This document shows positions 1 to 7,063 of a DNA stretch of 18,242 bases, in pieces. The notes beneath the pieces are model-generated. The model was not told the origin of the DNA, did not search any database, and saw nothing but the letters and a program-made list of their open reading frames with translations. The first letter of the stretch is position 1, and the number at the start of each line of letters is the position of its first letter. This DNA is from Deltaproteobacteria bacterium. Lineage in GTDB: Bacteria > Desulfobacterota > Desulfobacteria > Desulfobacterales > JAFDCJ01. Position numbers and translations under genes: made by a program. Where the stretch lies: positions 1-18,242 of the forward strand of contig JAJRVC010000586.1 in NCBI GenBank assembly GCA_024277475.1, written 5' to 3'.

Positions 1-378
1 GAGTTCGAACACTCCTTCCAGGTCGTTGGCGATTTCGGCCTTATCCTTGCGCAAAAAAGCTCCCATCTCAAGGTTTTCCAGGGTGCTCATTTTGGGGAAG
101 ATCTGGCGGCCCTCCGGAGACTGCGACACGCCTCTGGCGGCTACCTGTTCCGGTCTCAAGTGATGGATCGGCTTGCCCTTGAATTGAATTTCTCCTTGAG
201 TAGCCCGTGCTACTCCGAAAATCGTCATCAGCGTCGTTGACTTGCCGGCACCGTTCGCTCCGATCAGGCAAACAATCTCACCCGGAAGGATTGCGCAGGA
301 AACCCCCTTTAACGCGTGGATATTGCCGTAATATGTATGTATATTGGTTAGCTCTAGAATCGGCTGCGGGTTTGACAT
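1..378 (-). CDS. livF: LivF, branched-chain amino-acid ABC transporter ATPase (partial, C-terminus off the left edge)
   Basis: One of the two ATP-hydrolysing subunits of a LivFGHMK-type importer, acting on the cytoplasmic face of the inner membrane. The first 126 residues are present, starting MSNPQPILEL. The Walker A motif GANGAGKS is at residues 40-47. The Q-loop region carries SPEGRQIFPKMSTLENL at about 88-104, the arrangement typical of LivF rather than LivG. The ATG at 376-378 lies 4 bases after the livM stop, so the two are translationally linked. The ABC signature, Walker B and H-loop lie outside the window, so intactness cannot be judged. It is the last gene seen of a five-gene operon read right to left. 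Substrate could be leucine/isoleucine/valine or another amino acid or amide; the ATPase does not tell. Confidence 0.93.
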   Translation of the reverse strand, partial: MSNPQPILELTNIHTYYGNIHALKGVSCAILPGEIVCLIGANGAGKSTTLMTIFGVARATQGEIQFKGKPIHHLRPEQVAARGVSQSPEGRQIFPKMSTLENLEMGAFLRKDKAEIANDLEGVFEL

Positions 379-382
379 CTAA

Positions 383-1609
383 TTAATCCGTGGGCTTTTT
401 CTTATTTGTTTCATGCAACTCACGTCTGCGACGTGAAGCCGGAATCAATCCTTCGGGCTTTAGAATCATCATGATGGTCATAATCGCACCAAAGGCCAGC
501 ATGCGGTAGCTTTCCAGTCCCCGGAAGATTTCGGGGGCAGCGATCAGAACAATGCCGGCCACAATGATGCCGGGGATGGATCCGACGCCCCCGAGTACAA
601 CGATGCTAAGAACGATGCATGATTCCATAAAGAGAAAAAAATTCGGGTTGGTGTAGCTTAACTTGGCCGCAAAAAAAGCACCGGCCACCGAGGCAAAGGC
701 GGCACCCAGGGCATAGGCCAATAGTTTGATCCAGGTGGTCGGCACGCCGGATAACTCTGCCGCCACTTCATCCTCACGAATAGCGATCCAGGCACGGCCG
801 ATACGGGAATTGTCCAGTCTGCGAACCCCGATGATAATGACAATGGCAATCAATAAGATGAGATAATACAGGGCCGGTAAGGATTTAAGAGTATAGGTCA
901 GCCAGGCGAATCCATCTTCCTCGAAGCCTGGATAGTATAAAGCCGGCCGTTTCATGCCGAAAAGGCCGTTAGGGCCGGCGGTGAGAGAATCCCAGTTATT
1001 GAGCACCAGACGAACAATTTCGCCAAAGCCCAAGGTAACAATAGCCAGATAGTCACCGCGCATTTTCAAAGTCGGATAGCCGATAATACAGCCAAAAATC
1101 ATACCCATAACCATACCAATGGGCAGGGCGGCCCAAAAGGACAGCCCGAAGGTGAGATTCAGCAGGGAATAGGTGTAGGCCCCGACGGCATAAAAGGCGA
1201 TATACCCAAGATCGAGAAGCCCGCACAGGCCCACCACAATGTTCAATCCCAGTCCCAGACAGATATAGATCAGACAGGTAATAGCCACATCGATCATATA
1301 GCGGTCTGCCAACAAGGGATAAATAACGGCCAGAGCGATCAATCCGCCTAGCGTGTATATTTTAGGGACACGGTTGATTTTTTCGCCCATTCGTTCGGTG
1401 AAAGGTGCTTTTTGCACATCCGTAGGCTTGCGGCGGCCACGAATCATTTTTATAATAAAATTAAAAACGAGAATAGCCACAAAAACGCCAAGGGTTTTAA
1501 ATGCCCGGCCGGATTCAAAAGAAGTGGTCCTGAATCCGAGCATAGGGATAAGCAGGATGGCCAGAAAAAAAGAATATATCACCACTTTTTTGAGTTCTTG
1601 CCGTACCAT
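383..1609 (-). CDS. livM: LivM, branched-chain amino-acid ABC transporter permease
   Basis: Inner-membrane permease that pairs with LivH to form the transport channel. The 408 residues carry many hydrophobic segments: one near residues 10-30, another near 35-55, then the conserved core from about 75 on (TCLIYICLGLGLNIVVGLCG, then GDYLAIVTLGFGEIVRLV). The cytoplasmic coupling segment ELSGVPTTWIKLLAYALGAA near 287-306 is the EAA-like loop that contacts the ATPases. The ATG at 1607-1609 overlaps the livH stop by one base (TGATG), which is classic translational coupling, and a GGAGG lies about 10 bases upstream inside livH. The C-terminus is basic (SRRRRELHETNKKK). Length is normal for the family and there are no disruptions. 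Confidence 0.95.
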   Translation of the reverse strand: MVRQELKKVVIYSFFLAILLIPMLGFRTTSFESGRAFKTLGVFVAILVFNFIIKMIRGRRKPTDVQKAPFTERMGEKINRVPKIYTLGGLIALAVIYPLLADRYMIDVAITCLIYICLGLGLNIVVGLCGLLDLGYIAFYAVGAYTYSLLNLTFGLSFWAALPIGMVMGMIFGCIIGYPTLKMRGDYLAIVTLGFGEIVRLVLNNWDSLTAGPNGLFGMKRPALYYPGFEEDGFAWLTYTLKSLPALYYLILLIAIVIIIGVRRLDNSRIGRAWIAIREDEVAAELSGVPTTWIKLLAYALGAAFASVAGAFFAAKLSYTNPNFFLFMESCIVLSIVVLGGVGSIPGIIVAGIVLIAAPEIFRGLESYRMLAFGAIMTIMMILKPEGLIPASRRRRELHETNKKKPTD

Positions 1610-2529
1610 CAGACACGCACCTCCGCCGCACTGTCGCCCAAAAGACCGCTCGGCCTGAAATACAAAACCAGGATTAAAACGGTGAATGTGGTGACATCTT
1701 TCCAGGCGCTAGGAAGAAACGCTGCCCACATCACTTCGATCCCTCCGATGATCAACCCGCCGATCATGGCACCGGGAATGGAGCCGATGCCGCCTAAAAT
1801 TGCAGCCGCAAAGGCTTTGATCATAAAAATAAATCCCATGTCAAATCGCACGGCACCGTAAAAAAGTCCCACCATCACACCGGCGGCCGCCCCCAGGGCC
1901 GGTCCGATCATAAAGGTTATGCGGATGGTCATATCGATATTGATACCCAGTATGCGGGCCATGGTCTTATTTTGCGCCGTCGCCCGCATGGCCTTGCCCA
2001 GACGGGTGCGGTGAACGAACAACTGCAGCCCGATCATCAAAGCGACCGCCAGCAGAATGATGAATATCTGGCCGTTGGTAATCCTGGCACCCAAAATTTC
2101 GAGACCTTCGACGCCGAAGACCTGGGGATAAGGCCGGTCGGAAACTCCCTGGCTGAGCATCATCCCGTTGGACAGAAAGATCGACATACCCAGAGCGCTT
2201 AAAAGTGCTGCCAGACGAGAGGATTCCCGCAAAGGTTTATAGGCCACATGTTCCAGGGCCACACCCAGAACAGCCACATAGCCCATGGCCATGGCGAAGA
2301 CGATAACCATGGTCAGGATAAAATGGCTTTCCACCCATCCGATCTGCTGTAGAGCGGTTAAAACGATAACACCGATAAAGGCGCCGGCGGTAAACAATTC
2401 CCCATGGGCGAAATTGATCAATTCGATGATACCGTACACCATGGTGTAGCCTAGGGCGATCAGGGCGTAAATGCTGCCAAGAAAAATGGCATTGACGAAC
2501 TGCTGTAACAAAAATGCGGACATGTCCAT
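1609..2529 (-). CDS. livH: LivH, branched-chain amino-acid ABC transporter permease
   Basis: Second inner-membrane permease of the importer. The 306 residues match the usual LivH length. The N-terminus (QQFVNAIFLGSIYALIALGY, then TMVYGIIELINFAHGELFTAG) is the highly conserved start of this family. The coupling loop ARILGINIDMTIRITFMIGP and the glycine-rich AAAILGGIGSIPGAMIGGLI complete the diagnosis. Two in-frame ATGs lie close together (2529 and 2523); the first has AGGA about 12 bases upstream, so either may be used. It is separated from livK by 270 bases of repeat-rich sequence, an unusually long gap inside a liv operon, and overlaps livM by one base. Confidence 0.95.
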   Translation of the reverse strand: MDMSAFLLQQFVNAIFLGSIYALIALGYTMVYGIIELINFAHGELFTAGAFIGVIVLTALQQIGWVESHFILTMVIVFAMAMGYVAVLGVALEHVAYKPLRESSRLAALLSALGMSIFLSNGMMLSQGVSDRPYPQVFGVEGLEILGARITNGQIFIILLAVALMIGLQLFVHRTRLGKAMRATAQNKTMARILGINIDMTIRITFMIGPALGAAAGVMVGLFYGAVRFDMGFIFMIKAFAAAILGGIGSIPGAMIGGLIIGGIEVMWAAFLPSAWKDVTTFTVLILVLYFRPSGLLGDSAAEVRV

Positions 2530-2558
2530 AAGGCGGAAAATCCTTCTTTAGGGTAACC

Positions 2559-2595
2559 GTTCACAGGTTCAGAGTTAAGGGTTCACCGTTCGGGG
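2559..2595. repeat. GTTCA-type short repeats, copy 1
   Basis: Three GTTCA words at 2559, 2567 and 2581 are separated by short G/A-rich spacers in the livK-livH gap. The block resembles the reverse complement of 12885-12913 word for word, with about 24 of 30 bases alike on hand alignment. This suggests a dispersed short repeat family rather than chance. No function is evident. Confidence 0.5.
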
Positions 2596-2608
2596 TTTAA
2601 AAAAGAAG

Positions 2609-2791
2609 TCAGAGGACAGAGGTCAGATATCGAAATTCGGAACTATGCGCTATGCCTTTTTCCACATTCCACATCCCCACCGGGGCGTAGGCCCCTATGG
2701 CCCGGAGGCCGAATTCTTCTATCTTCCGTCCTCTGTTATCTGTTATCTGTCCTCTGTTATCTGTCCTCCGTCTTCTGTTTTCTGTCCTCTG
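2609..2791. repeat. Fold-back block of polypurine/polypyrimidine repeats in the livK-livH gap
   Basis: The left arm at 2610-2640 contains CAGAGGACAGA (2610-2620) and AATTCGG (2634-2640). The right arm contains CCGAATT (2709-2715) and two copies of TCTGTCCTCTG (2746-2756 and 2781-2791), plus several degenerate TCTGTTA/TCTGTCC words between. The arms are exact reverse complements over 7 and 11 bases, so the transcript could form a long interrupted stem around the segment 2641-2708. Open frames across it are low-complexity and not believable as genes. The arrangement looks like an insertion into the operon and may affect livK versus livHM expression. Confidence 0.6.
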
Positions 2792-2799
2792 TTTCTATC

Positions 2800-3924
2800 T
2801 TACAGATCTTTACCAGTCATCGGGTCCCAATACGGTACGAACTGATTGTCCTTGACGACCCAGACAATGTGAGCCAGTTTACGGTCACCATGCTCATCAA
2901 ACTTGATGTCACCGGTCACACCGGGCCAGGTGTTGGCGCGGATGGTTTTTTGCAGTACATCAGCTTTGGTTGTGCCGGCCTTATCGACAGCGGCCAGGGC
3001 CATCATGGCAGCGTCATAGGCGTAATAAGCATAAGAGCCGACGGCATTCGCCTTCCACATCGCCTTGTAAGTCTTGACAAACTGCTGCCTCTCCGGTGTA
3101 TCCGGTGCCTTGGCAAAGGTCAGATAAACCCCTTCGGCCGAGGGTCCCCCAATTTCCAGAAATTTCGGATGAAAGACTGCATCCTCGCTAACGAAAACGG
3201 ATTTGAGACCAAGTTTGCGGACCTGCTGAATCATTTTGGAACCTTCGGGTTGATACACGCTCATGTAAATAACGTCCGGATTGATCCTCTTCAGTTTTGT
3301 CAAGACAGCCGTAAAATCGCTGTCGCCCGGCGTAATATGTTCATGAGCGACGATTTTAACCTTGCCGTTTTCTTTGGCGAACTTTTTGATGTTGGCGGTC
3401 AATCCGCTGGTGTAGGTCTGCTTGTCATCGATCAGGGCCACGGTTTTGGCCTTCAATTTATTTTCGAAAAACCGAACCGTGGACCAGGCCTGGACGTCGT
3501 CCCGGGGGGGCATCCGGAAGAAATACTTGTAGCCCTTGGCGGTCAAGCGTTCATTGGTTGAAGCCGGTGTTATCTGGACGATTTCGGCCTCCATCAGCGG
3601 GATCTGGGCCGGTTCGGTGGCCGAAGAGCAATAGGCGCCAATGACGACATTGACATCACTGTTGATCAGCTTGTTGGCGGCCATAGTGGCTTTGCCGCCA
3701 TCACAGGCACTGTCGCCGGGAAGCACCTCGACCTTATCATAACCTTTAACCGGTCCGTATACGGCTACCGCTGTTTTGACTCCCTGTAAAATGTCCGTAC
3801 CGTCCTGGGCATAAGGCCCGGTCAGCGGGCTCAAGGTACCGATTTTAAGGGTTTTGGCCAGAACCAAACCGTGAAATCCCAGAATTAAGGTCAAACTCAG
3901 AACAAAAATGCCAACTTTTTTCAT
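2800..3924 (-). CDS. livK: LivK/LivJ-type periplasmic amino-acid binding protein
   Basis: Solute-binding component that captures the substrate in the periplasm and delivers it to LivHM. The 374 residues begin with a signal peptide: KK, then a hydrophobic stretch, then cleavage likely after LVLA at residue 23. The mature protein starts KTLKIGTLSPLTGPYAQDG, the type 1 periplasmic-binding fold start. Two cysteines (C74, C99) sit where LivJ/LivK proteins carry a conserved disulfide. The motif PDVIYMSVYQPEGSKMIQQV is in the second lobe. A strong ribosome site (AGGAGGT) lies 7 bases before the ATG, fitting the need for excess binding protein. It lies between livG and livH. Binding residues cannot be assigned to one amino acid from sequence, so the ligand is open. 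Confidence 0.92.
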   Translation of the reverse strand: MKKVGIFVLSLTLILGFHGLVLAKTLKIGTLSPLTGPYAQDGTDILQGVKTAVAVYGPVKGYDKVEVLPGDSACDGGKATMAANKLINSDVNVVIGAYCSSATEPAQIPLMEAEIVQITPASTNERLTAKGYKYFFRMPPRDDVQAWSTVRFFENKLKAKTVALIDDKQTYTSGLTANIKKFAKENGKVKIVAHEHITPGDSDFTAVLTKLKRINPDVIYMSVYQPEGSKMIQQVRKLGLKSVFVSEDAVFHPKFLEIGGPSAEGVYLTFAKAPDTPERQQFVKTYKAMWKANAVGSYAYYAYDAAMMALAAVDKAGTTKADVLQKTIRANTWPGVTGDIKFDEHGDRKLAHIVWVVKDNQFVPYWDPMTGKDL

Positions 3925-3971
3925 GATGCTACCTCCTTTTTTTGTTAGTTGTGATTTTGACTCCTTGACTT

Positions 3972-4739
3972 CTATGTTTTGGCCCCGGTCCCCAGGTAAG
4001 CTTCAATAACAGTTTCATTTTGTTGGATTTCCCGAGGCGTTCCTTCAGCGATTTTTTGACCGTAATCCATCACCGTTACCATTTGTGAAATGCCCATGAC
4101 CAGGCGCATATCATGCTCCACCAGAAAGATGGTCAGCCCGGTATCACGCAACTTGATAATCAGCTCCATCAACTCGGCCGTTTCTTTGGGGTTCATGCCG
4201 GCCGCCGGTTCATCTAAAAGCAGTATTTCAGGCTGAGTAGCCAGGGCTCTGGCGATTTCCAACCGCCGTTGTCCACCATAGGGCAAGCTGGAAGCATAAT
4301 CGTTCAGGTGGGCTTTCAATCCGATAAATTCCAGGATCTCGAACGCTTTTTCGCTGATATTTTTTTCTTCCTGCTTTTCAAACCGGGTTTTCAGCAGGGC
4401 TCTGACAGCCCCGCTTCTGGTGCGGCAGTGCATGCCGACCTGAACATTTTCCAGCACCGTCATGGATTTGAACAGTCTGATATTCTGAAAAGTCCTCGCA
4501 ATTCCGTGGGCAACGATACGGTTGCTCCTCAGATTGTTCAGTTTAGTACCTTTATAGGTGATGGCGCCCTCGGTGGGCGGATAGACCCCGGTGATCATAT
4601 TAAAAACCGTGGTCTTACCGGCGCCGTTCGGACCTATCAGGCTTAAAATTTTTCCTTCCGGTACGTTCAGATCCAGTTTTTCCACTGCCTGCAGGCCGCC
4701 GAATCGTTTCGAAACCTTTTCCATTATCAGTTCAGCCAT
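3972..4739 (-). CDS. livG: LivG, branched-chain amino-acid ABC transporter ATPase
   Basis: ATP-hydrolysing partner of LivF. The 255 residues carry the full motif set: Walker A GPNGAGKT at 36-43, Q-loop ARTFQNIRLF near 81-90, signature region YGGQRRLEIARAL at about 154-166, Walker B with ILLLDEP at 172-178, and the H-loop LVEHD with His209. The insert after VGMHCR is the LivG hallmark distinguishing it from LivF. It is the first gene of the liv operon and is 47 bases from livK. The ribosome site is weak (GAGG about 13 bases upstream). A sigma-70-like promoter lies about 110 bases before the start. Having livG first and livF last is a rearrangement of the textbook livKHMGF order. Confidence 0.95.
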   Translation of the reverse strand: MAELIMEKVSKRFGGLQAVEKLDLNVPEGKILSLIGPNGAGKTTVFNMITGVYPPTEGAITYKGTKLNNLRSNRIVAHGIARTFQNIRLFKSMTVLENVQVGMHCRTRSGAVRALLKTRFEKQEEKNISEKAFEILEFIGLKAHLNDYASSLPYGGQRRLEIARALATQPEILLLDEPAAGMNPKETAELMELIIKLRDTGLTIFLVEHDMRLVMGISQMVTVMDYGQKIAEGTPREIQQNETVIEAYLGTGAKT

Positions 4740-4847
4740 AGCAAATGCGCTACCTCGGACACCATCCCTATAATTGGGGTTAAAACAGGTTATACTCGGT
4801 TATTCTTGCGGTTTCTCAGTTTGCCCCGAATCCCGGATATGGTTGGA

Positions 4848-4877
4848 TATATAATCATTTTGAACTCTGGATGTCAA
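4848..4877 (-). promoter_or_regulatory. Probable sigma-70 promoter of the liv operon
   Basis: On the minus strand a perfect TTGACA (4877-4872) is followed after 18 bases by TATATA (4853-4848). Transcription would start near 4841, giving a leader of about 100 bases to livG. This implies the liv genes need not depend on read-through from the upstream ornithine cyclodeaminase-like gene. Confidence 0.6.
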
Positions 4878-4935
4878 CCGCCTTCCTGAATTCGGCTTAT
4901 CGGCTTAATAGATTCGGGTTGCAGAGTGAATGCTT

Positions 4936-4968
4936 CTCCCGTAAAGCGGGAGGCCTCAGGGAGCCTCC
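4936..4968. other. Pair of overlapping, mutually exclusive hairpins
   Basis: CTCCCG (4936-4941) pairs with CGGGAG (4947-4952) around a 5-base loop. GGAGGC (4949-4954) pairs with GCCTCC (4963-4968) around an 8-base loop. The two stems share 4949-4952, so only one can form at a time. The element lies about 100 bases past the stop of the ornithine cyclodeaminase-like gene and upstream of the liv promoter. Neither stem is followed by a clear T-run on the minus strand, so a standard terminator is not supported. The rest of 4740-5070 shows no gene. Confidence 0.4.
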
Positions 4969-5070
4969 TGGAAGGGGCGAAGACAATTAACTCGACTATT
5001 TTTCTGTGTTTTTCTTTACTAGTTAAATTTAATCCGCACGCCTATGCTGTTAAATCGACGATTATCATGC

Positions 5071-6054
5071 TTAAAGATCCAGCCAGGTTCCAATGCCCCT
5101 GTCCTTGGCTTTCTGGTAAATTAAAGGCGCGACAGCCAGATCATTCAGAGCCAGACCCAGGTTGGCGGTCATGGTGCGCTCTTCAGGTGTCTGACGGCCT
5201 GGTTTTTGCCCGGTAGTCAGCTCTCCCAGGTCAGCATGCAATTCGGGGATATCTTTAAAATAGCCTGTTTGCTGAGCCATGCGAAACTGGTTGATATCGT
5301 CCGTGCAAAACTTGGCGGCTTGATGCATGGCTGCCGGCTGCCAGTAAGCATCGTAATCTACAAGCGACGCGAAGGTACCTTCATCCATCCATCCGGCCTG
5401 GATGGTGCCGTGTGGCTTTTTCATCATCGGGCCGGCGGTAACAACGATATCACAGCCGCTTACGGCTTCCCGGGGGGTTTTCACCGGTATAACTTCCAGA
5501 TCAAAATTGTTGCTGATTTCCCCGGCAAATTGTGATTGGACATCCGGATTCAGGTCGTAGGCCATCACTTTTTTCAGCGGGAATAAAACATTCATCGCTG
5601 CCACATGGCTGCGTCCCTGCACGCCGCAACCCAACATCCCCATTACAGTGGATTCCGGTCGGGCAAGATAACGGGCGGAAATCGCACTGGCGGCGCCGGT
5701 ACGTTTGGCGGTGATCCACACGCAGTCCATGACGGCAAGGGGCAGACCGGTATCCACATCGTTGAAAATCACCAGCCCTGAAATATAAGGCAGCCCCTTT
5801 TCAGGATTCTTCGGAAAGCCGCTGACCCATTTGATACCGGAAGATTTCAGATCCGGGATGTAAGCCGGCATAGCGTGGATGAAATTATCACCGCCGCCGG
5901 GATGAATGCCCGGTTTGGGGGGCATCTCGGTTTTCCCTTCCCCCTTTGCTCGAAACATCTTTTCCATGGAATCGATAATTTCGGCCATCGTAAGCGCCAC
6001 CCGGGTCACATCGGCATAAGACAAATACAGCAACTGGTTGGTTTTGGCTTGCAT
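5071..6054 (-). CDS. Ornithine cyclodeaminase / mu-crystallin family NAD-dependent enzyme
   Basis: Cytoplasmic Rossmann-fold enzyme of the family that includes ornithine cyclodeaminase, alanine dehydrogenase (archaeal type) and ketimine reductases. The 327 residues show the substrate-side lysine in SSGIKWVSGFP (K75), the conserved TAKRTGAASAISARYLA (116-131), and the nucleotide-binding LGCGVQGRSH (141-150). The segment after the third Rossmann strand reads SLVDYDAYWQPAAM instead of the usual GADxPGKxEL-like motif, and the end GELTTGQKPGR plus NLGLALNDLAVAPLIYQKA marks a distinct subfamily. True ornithine activity is therefore uncertain. GGAGG 4 bases before ATG is a strong ribosome site. Its place upstream of an amino-acid importer on the same strand suggests it acts on an imported or derived amino acid. 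Confidence 0.85.
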   Translation of the reverse strand: MQAKTNQLLYLSYADVTRVALTMAEIIDSMEKMFRAKGEGKTEMPPKPGIHPGGGDNFIHAMPAYIPDLKSSGIKWVSGFPKNPEKGLPYISGLVIFNDVDTGLPLAVMDCVWITAKRTGAASAISARYLARPESTVMGMLGCGVQGRSHVAAMNVLFPLKKVMAYDLNPDVQSQFAGEISNNFDLEVIPVKTPREAVSGCDIVVTAGPMMKKPHGTIQAGWMDEGTFASLVDYDAYWQPAAMHQAAKFCTDDINQFRMAQQTGYFKDIPELHADLGELTTGQKPGRQTPEERTMTANLGLALNDLAVAPLIYQKAKDRGIGTWLDL

Positions 6055-6161
6055 GGGTCCTCCAAATTTGTTTTTTGATCGACGCTGAATGCATCACAGC
6101 GACGATCTATTAAGGTCAGGGTTATTCCAAAAAATTCTAAAAAAAAACAATAAGGCTCAAA

Positions 6162-6190
6162 TTAATACCGACAATTTCGTAAAAAGTCAA
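6162..6190 (-). promoter_or_regulatory. Probable promoter of the ornithine cyclodeaminase-like gene
   Basis: On the minus strand TTGACT (6190-6185) and TATTAA (6167-6162) are separated by 17 bases. The -35 box lies inside the end of the 104-bp repeat (6177-6280), so the repeat seems to supply half the promoter. The leader to the ATG at 6054 would be about 100 bases. Confidence 0.5.
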
Positions 6191-6280
6191 AATTCTCGCA
6201 ATTTCATCTTATAGCCTATTGAAATTTTTAAGTGTAAAATTTCATTCCTGTTCTTTTTGTGCCTTTTTGCGGCCACATCA
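6177..6280 (-). repeat. 104-bp dispersed repeat, copy A
   Basis: Read on the minus strand this block matches 16062-16165 without gaps over 104 bases with 93 identities. It starts TGATGTGGCCGCAAAAAGGC and ends TTTTGACTTTTTACGA. The CCGCAAAAAGGC near the start and GACTTTTTACGA at the end are imperfect inverted repeats (9 of 12), a MITE-like property. It points toward the ornithine cyclodeaminase-like gene. The remaining noncoding sequence of 6055-6564 shows no gene. Confidence 0.85.
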
Positions 6281-6385
6281 ATATAAGGGTGTCAAGGGCA
6301 ATGGCGGGCAGGTCCCATGAATTGTCTTATTTTTCAATTGCGAAGCAACGATTATATCCTGATCCGTATTTTTTCAACAAGTTGC

Positions 6386-6421
6386 TTGACATAAATTCAA
6401 TATCAATATATTCTTTATAAT
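6386..6421 (+). promoter_or_regulatory. Probable promoter of the small ORF-ihfA unit
   Basis: A perfect TTGACA at 6386-6391 is followed by TATTCT (6409-6414, 17-base spacer). A perfect TATAAT also occurs at 6416-6421, but 24 bases from that -35. The TTGACA/TATTCT pair has the better spacing; TATAAT may be used with an unrecognised -35. The leader to the small ORF would be about 140 bases and contains a CCCC...GGGG stem near 6484-6509. Confidence 0.5.
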
Positions 6422-6564
6422 TACAGTGTGTTCGAGGCTATTGGCGACGATTGATACCCTCACAATGAATAATCGCGACAAGTTACCCCAAAGTTGCAAC
6501 AGCGGGGTTTAATATCGTTGTTGCTAAACCATTTCGCAATATCTTTTTTGATGGAGAAACCTGA

Positions 6565-6696
6565 ATGAAGGATAGAGAAGACTTGAAGTTGAAAGCTGAA
6601 CTTGATGAGATCATGCAACATGTTGATATTATAATGAAAAAAATTGAAACAGTTATGCCGGCCAAAGAAGAGGAAACCCAGTCGCAAAACGAATAA
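6565..6696 (+). CDS. Small acidic/basic helical protein of unknown function, upstream of ihfA
   Basis: A 43-residue ORF from ATG 6565 to TAA 6694-6696, preceded by GGAG with an 8-base spacer, a good ribosome site. The product begins MKDREDLKLKAELDEIMQHV and has heptad-like hydrophobic spacing (L, L, L, I, V, I, M, I, V), so a single amphipathic helix or short coiled coil ending in a charged tail (AKEEETQSQNE) is likely. There is no signal peptide, cysteine motif or membrane segment. It ends 19 bases before the ihfA start and is in the same transcription unit behind a shared promoter. I do not recognise the family. Coding is inferred from the ribosome site, the coherent helix and the operon position. 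Confidence 0.6.
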   Translation: MKDREDLKLKAELDEIMQHVDIIMKKIETVMPAKEEETQSQNE

Positions 6697-6715
6697 TTCT
6701 TTTGGAGGATGAACT

Positions 6716-7003
6716 ATGGCTTTGACCAAAAGTGAGATTGTTGCATCAGTTCACAACCTTGGTTTAACTAAAAAAAAATCAGTGGAAGTTATTGAAAGCT
6801 TGCTTGAAATCATCAAACACTCCCTGGAATCAAGTGAGGATGTCCTGATTTCAGGATTTGGTAAATTCTGCGTCAAAAACAAGGCCGAACGCAGGGGTCG
6901 AAACCCTGCCACCGGAGAGGACATGATGCTCAGGGGACGACGAGTTGTCACTTTTAAATGTTCCGGCAAGCTTAGAAACAAAATAGATGGATTGGAGTAC
7001 TAA
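6716..7003 (+). CDS. ihfA: Integration host factor alpha-like DNA-bending protein (HU/IHF family)
   Basis: A nucleoid-associated protein that would bind and sharply bend DNA as a dimer. At 95 residues it has the family length. It starts MALTKSEIVASV, has the body motif ISGFGKF (45-51) and the beta-arm RRGRNPATGED (59-69) with the intercalating proline P64, then GRRVVTFKCSGKLR. The start and arm agree better with IHF-alpha than with HU, though the partner is not in the window and a homodimer cannot be excluded. The ribosome site GGAGG is 7 bases upstream. It follows a 43-residue ORF and is convergent with a sigma-54 activator gene. IHF often assists sigma-54 promoters, so the neighbourhood is fitting but not proof of a link. 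Confidence 0.87.
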   Translation: MALTKSEIVASVHNLGLTKKKSVEVIESLLEIIKHSLESSEDVLISGFGKFCVKNKAERRGRNPATGEDMMLRGRRVVTFKCSGKLRNKIDGLEY

Positions 7004-7063
7004 AATTAAATTCCCGGCGCTGATAAGTCGGAAAAAAGGAGAATTTCGACGAATCAACCACAT

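Noticed and set aside
2645..2845. Plus-strand open frame of 66 codons across the livK-livH repeats
   Set aside because: Its SSVICPPSSVFCP-type low-complexity content simply mirrors the pyrimidine repeats, and it overlaps the livK 3' end.
4926..5216. Plus-strand 96-codon frame at the end of the cyclodeaminase-like gene
   Set aside because: It reads antisense into a confirmed gene, lacks a ribosome site and has no domain.
6460..6729. Minus-strand frames of 60-89 codons opposite the small ORF
   Set aside because: They are antisense to the better supported 43-residue ORF and the ihfA start, with no ribosome site.
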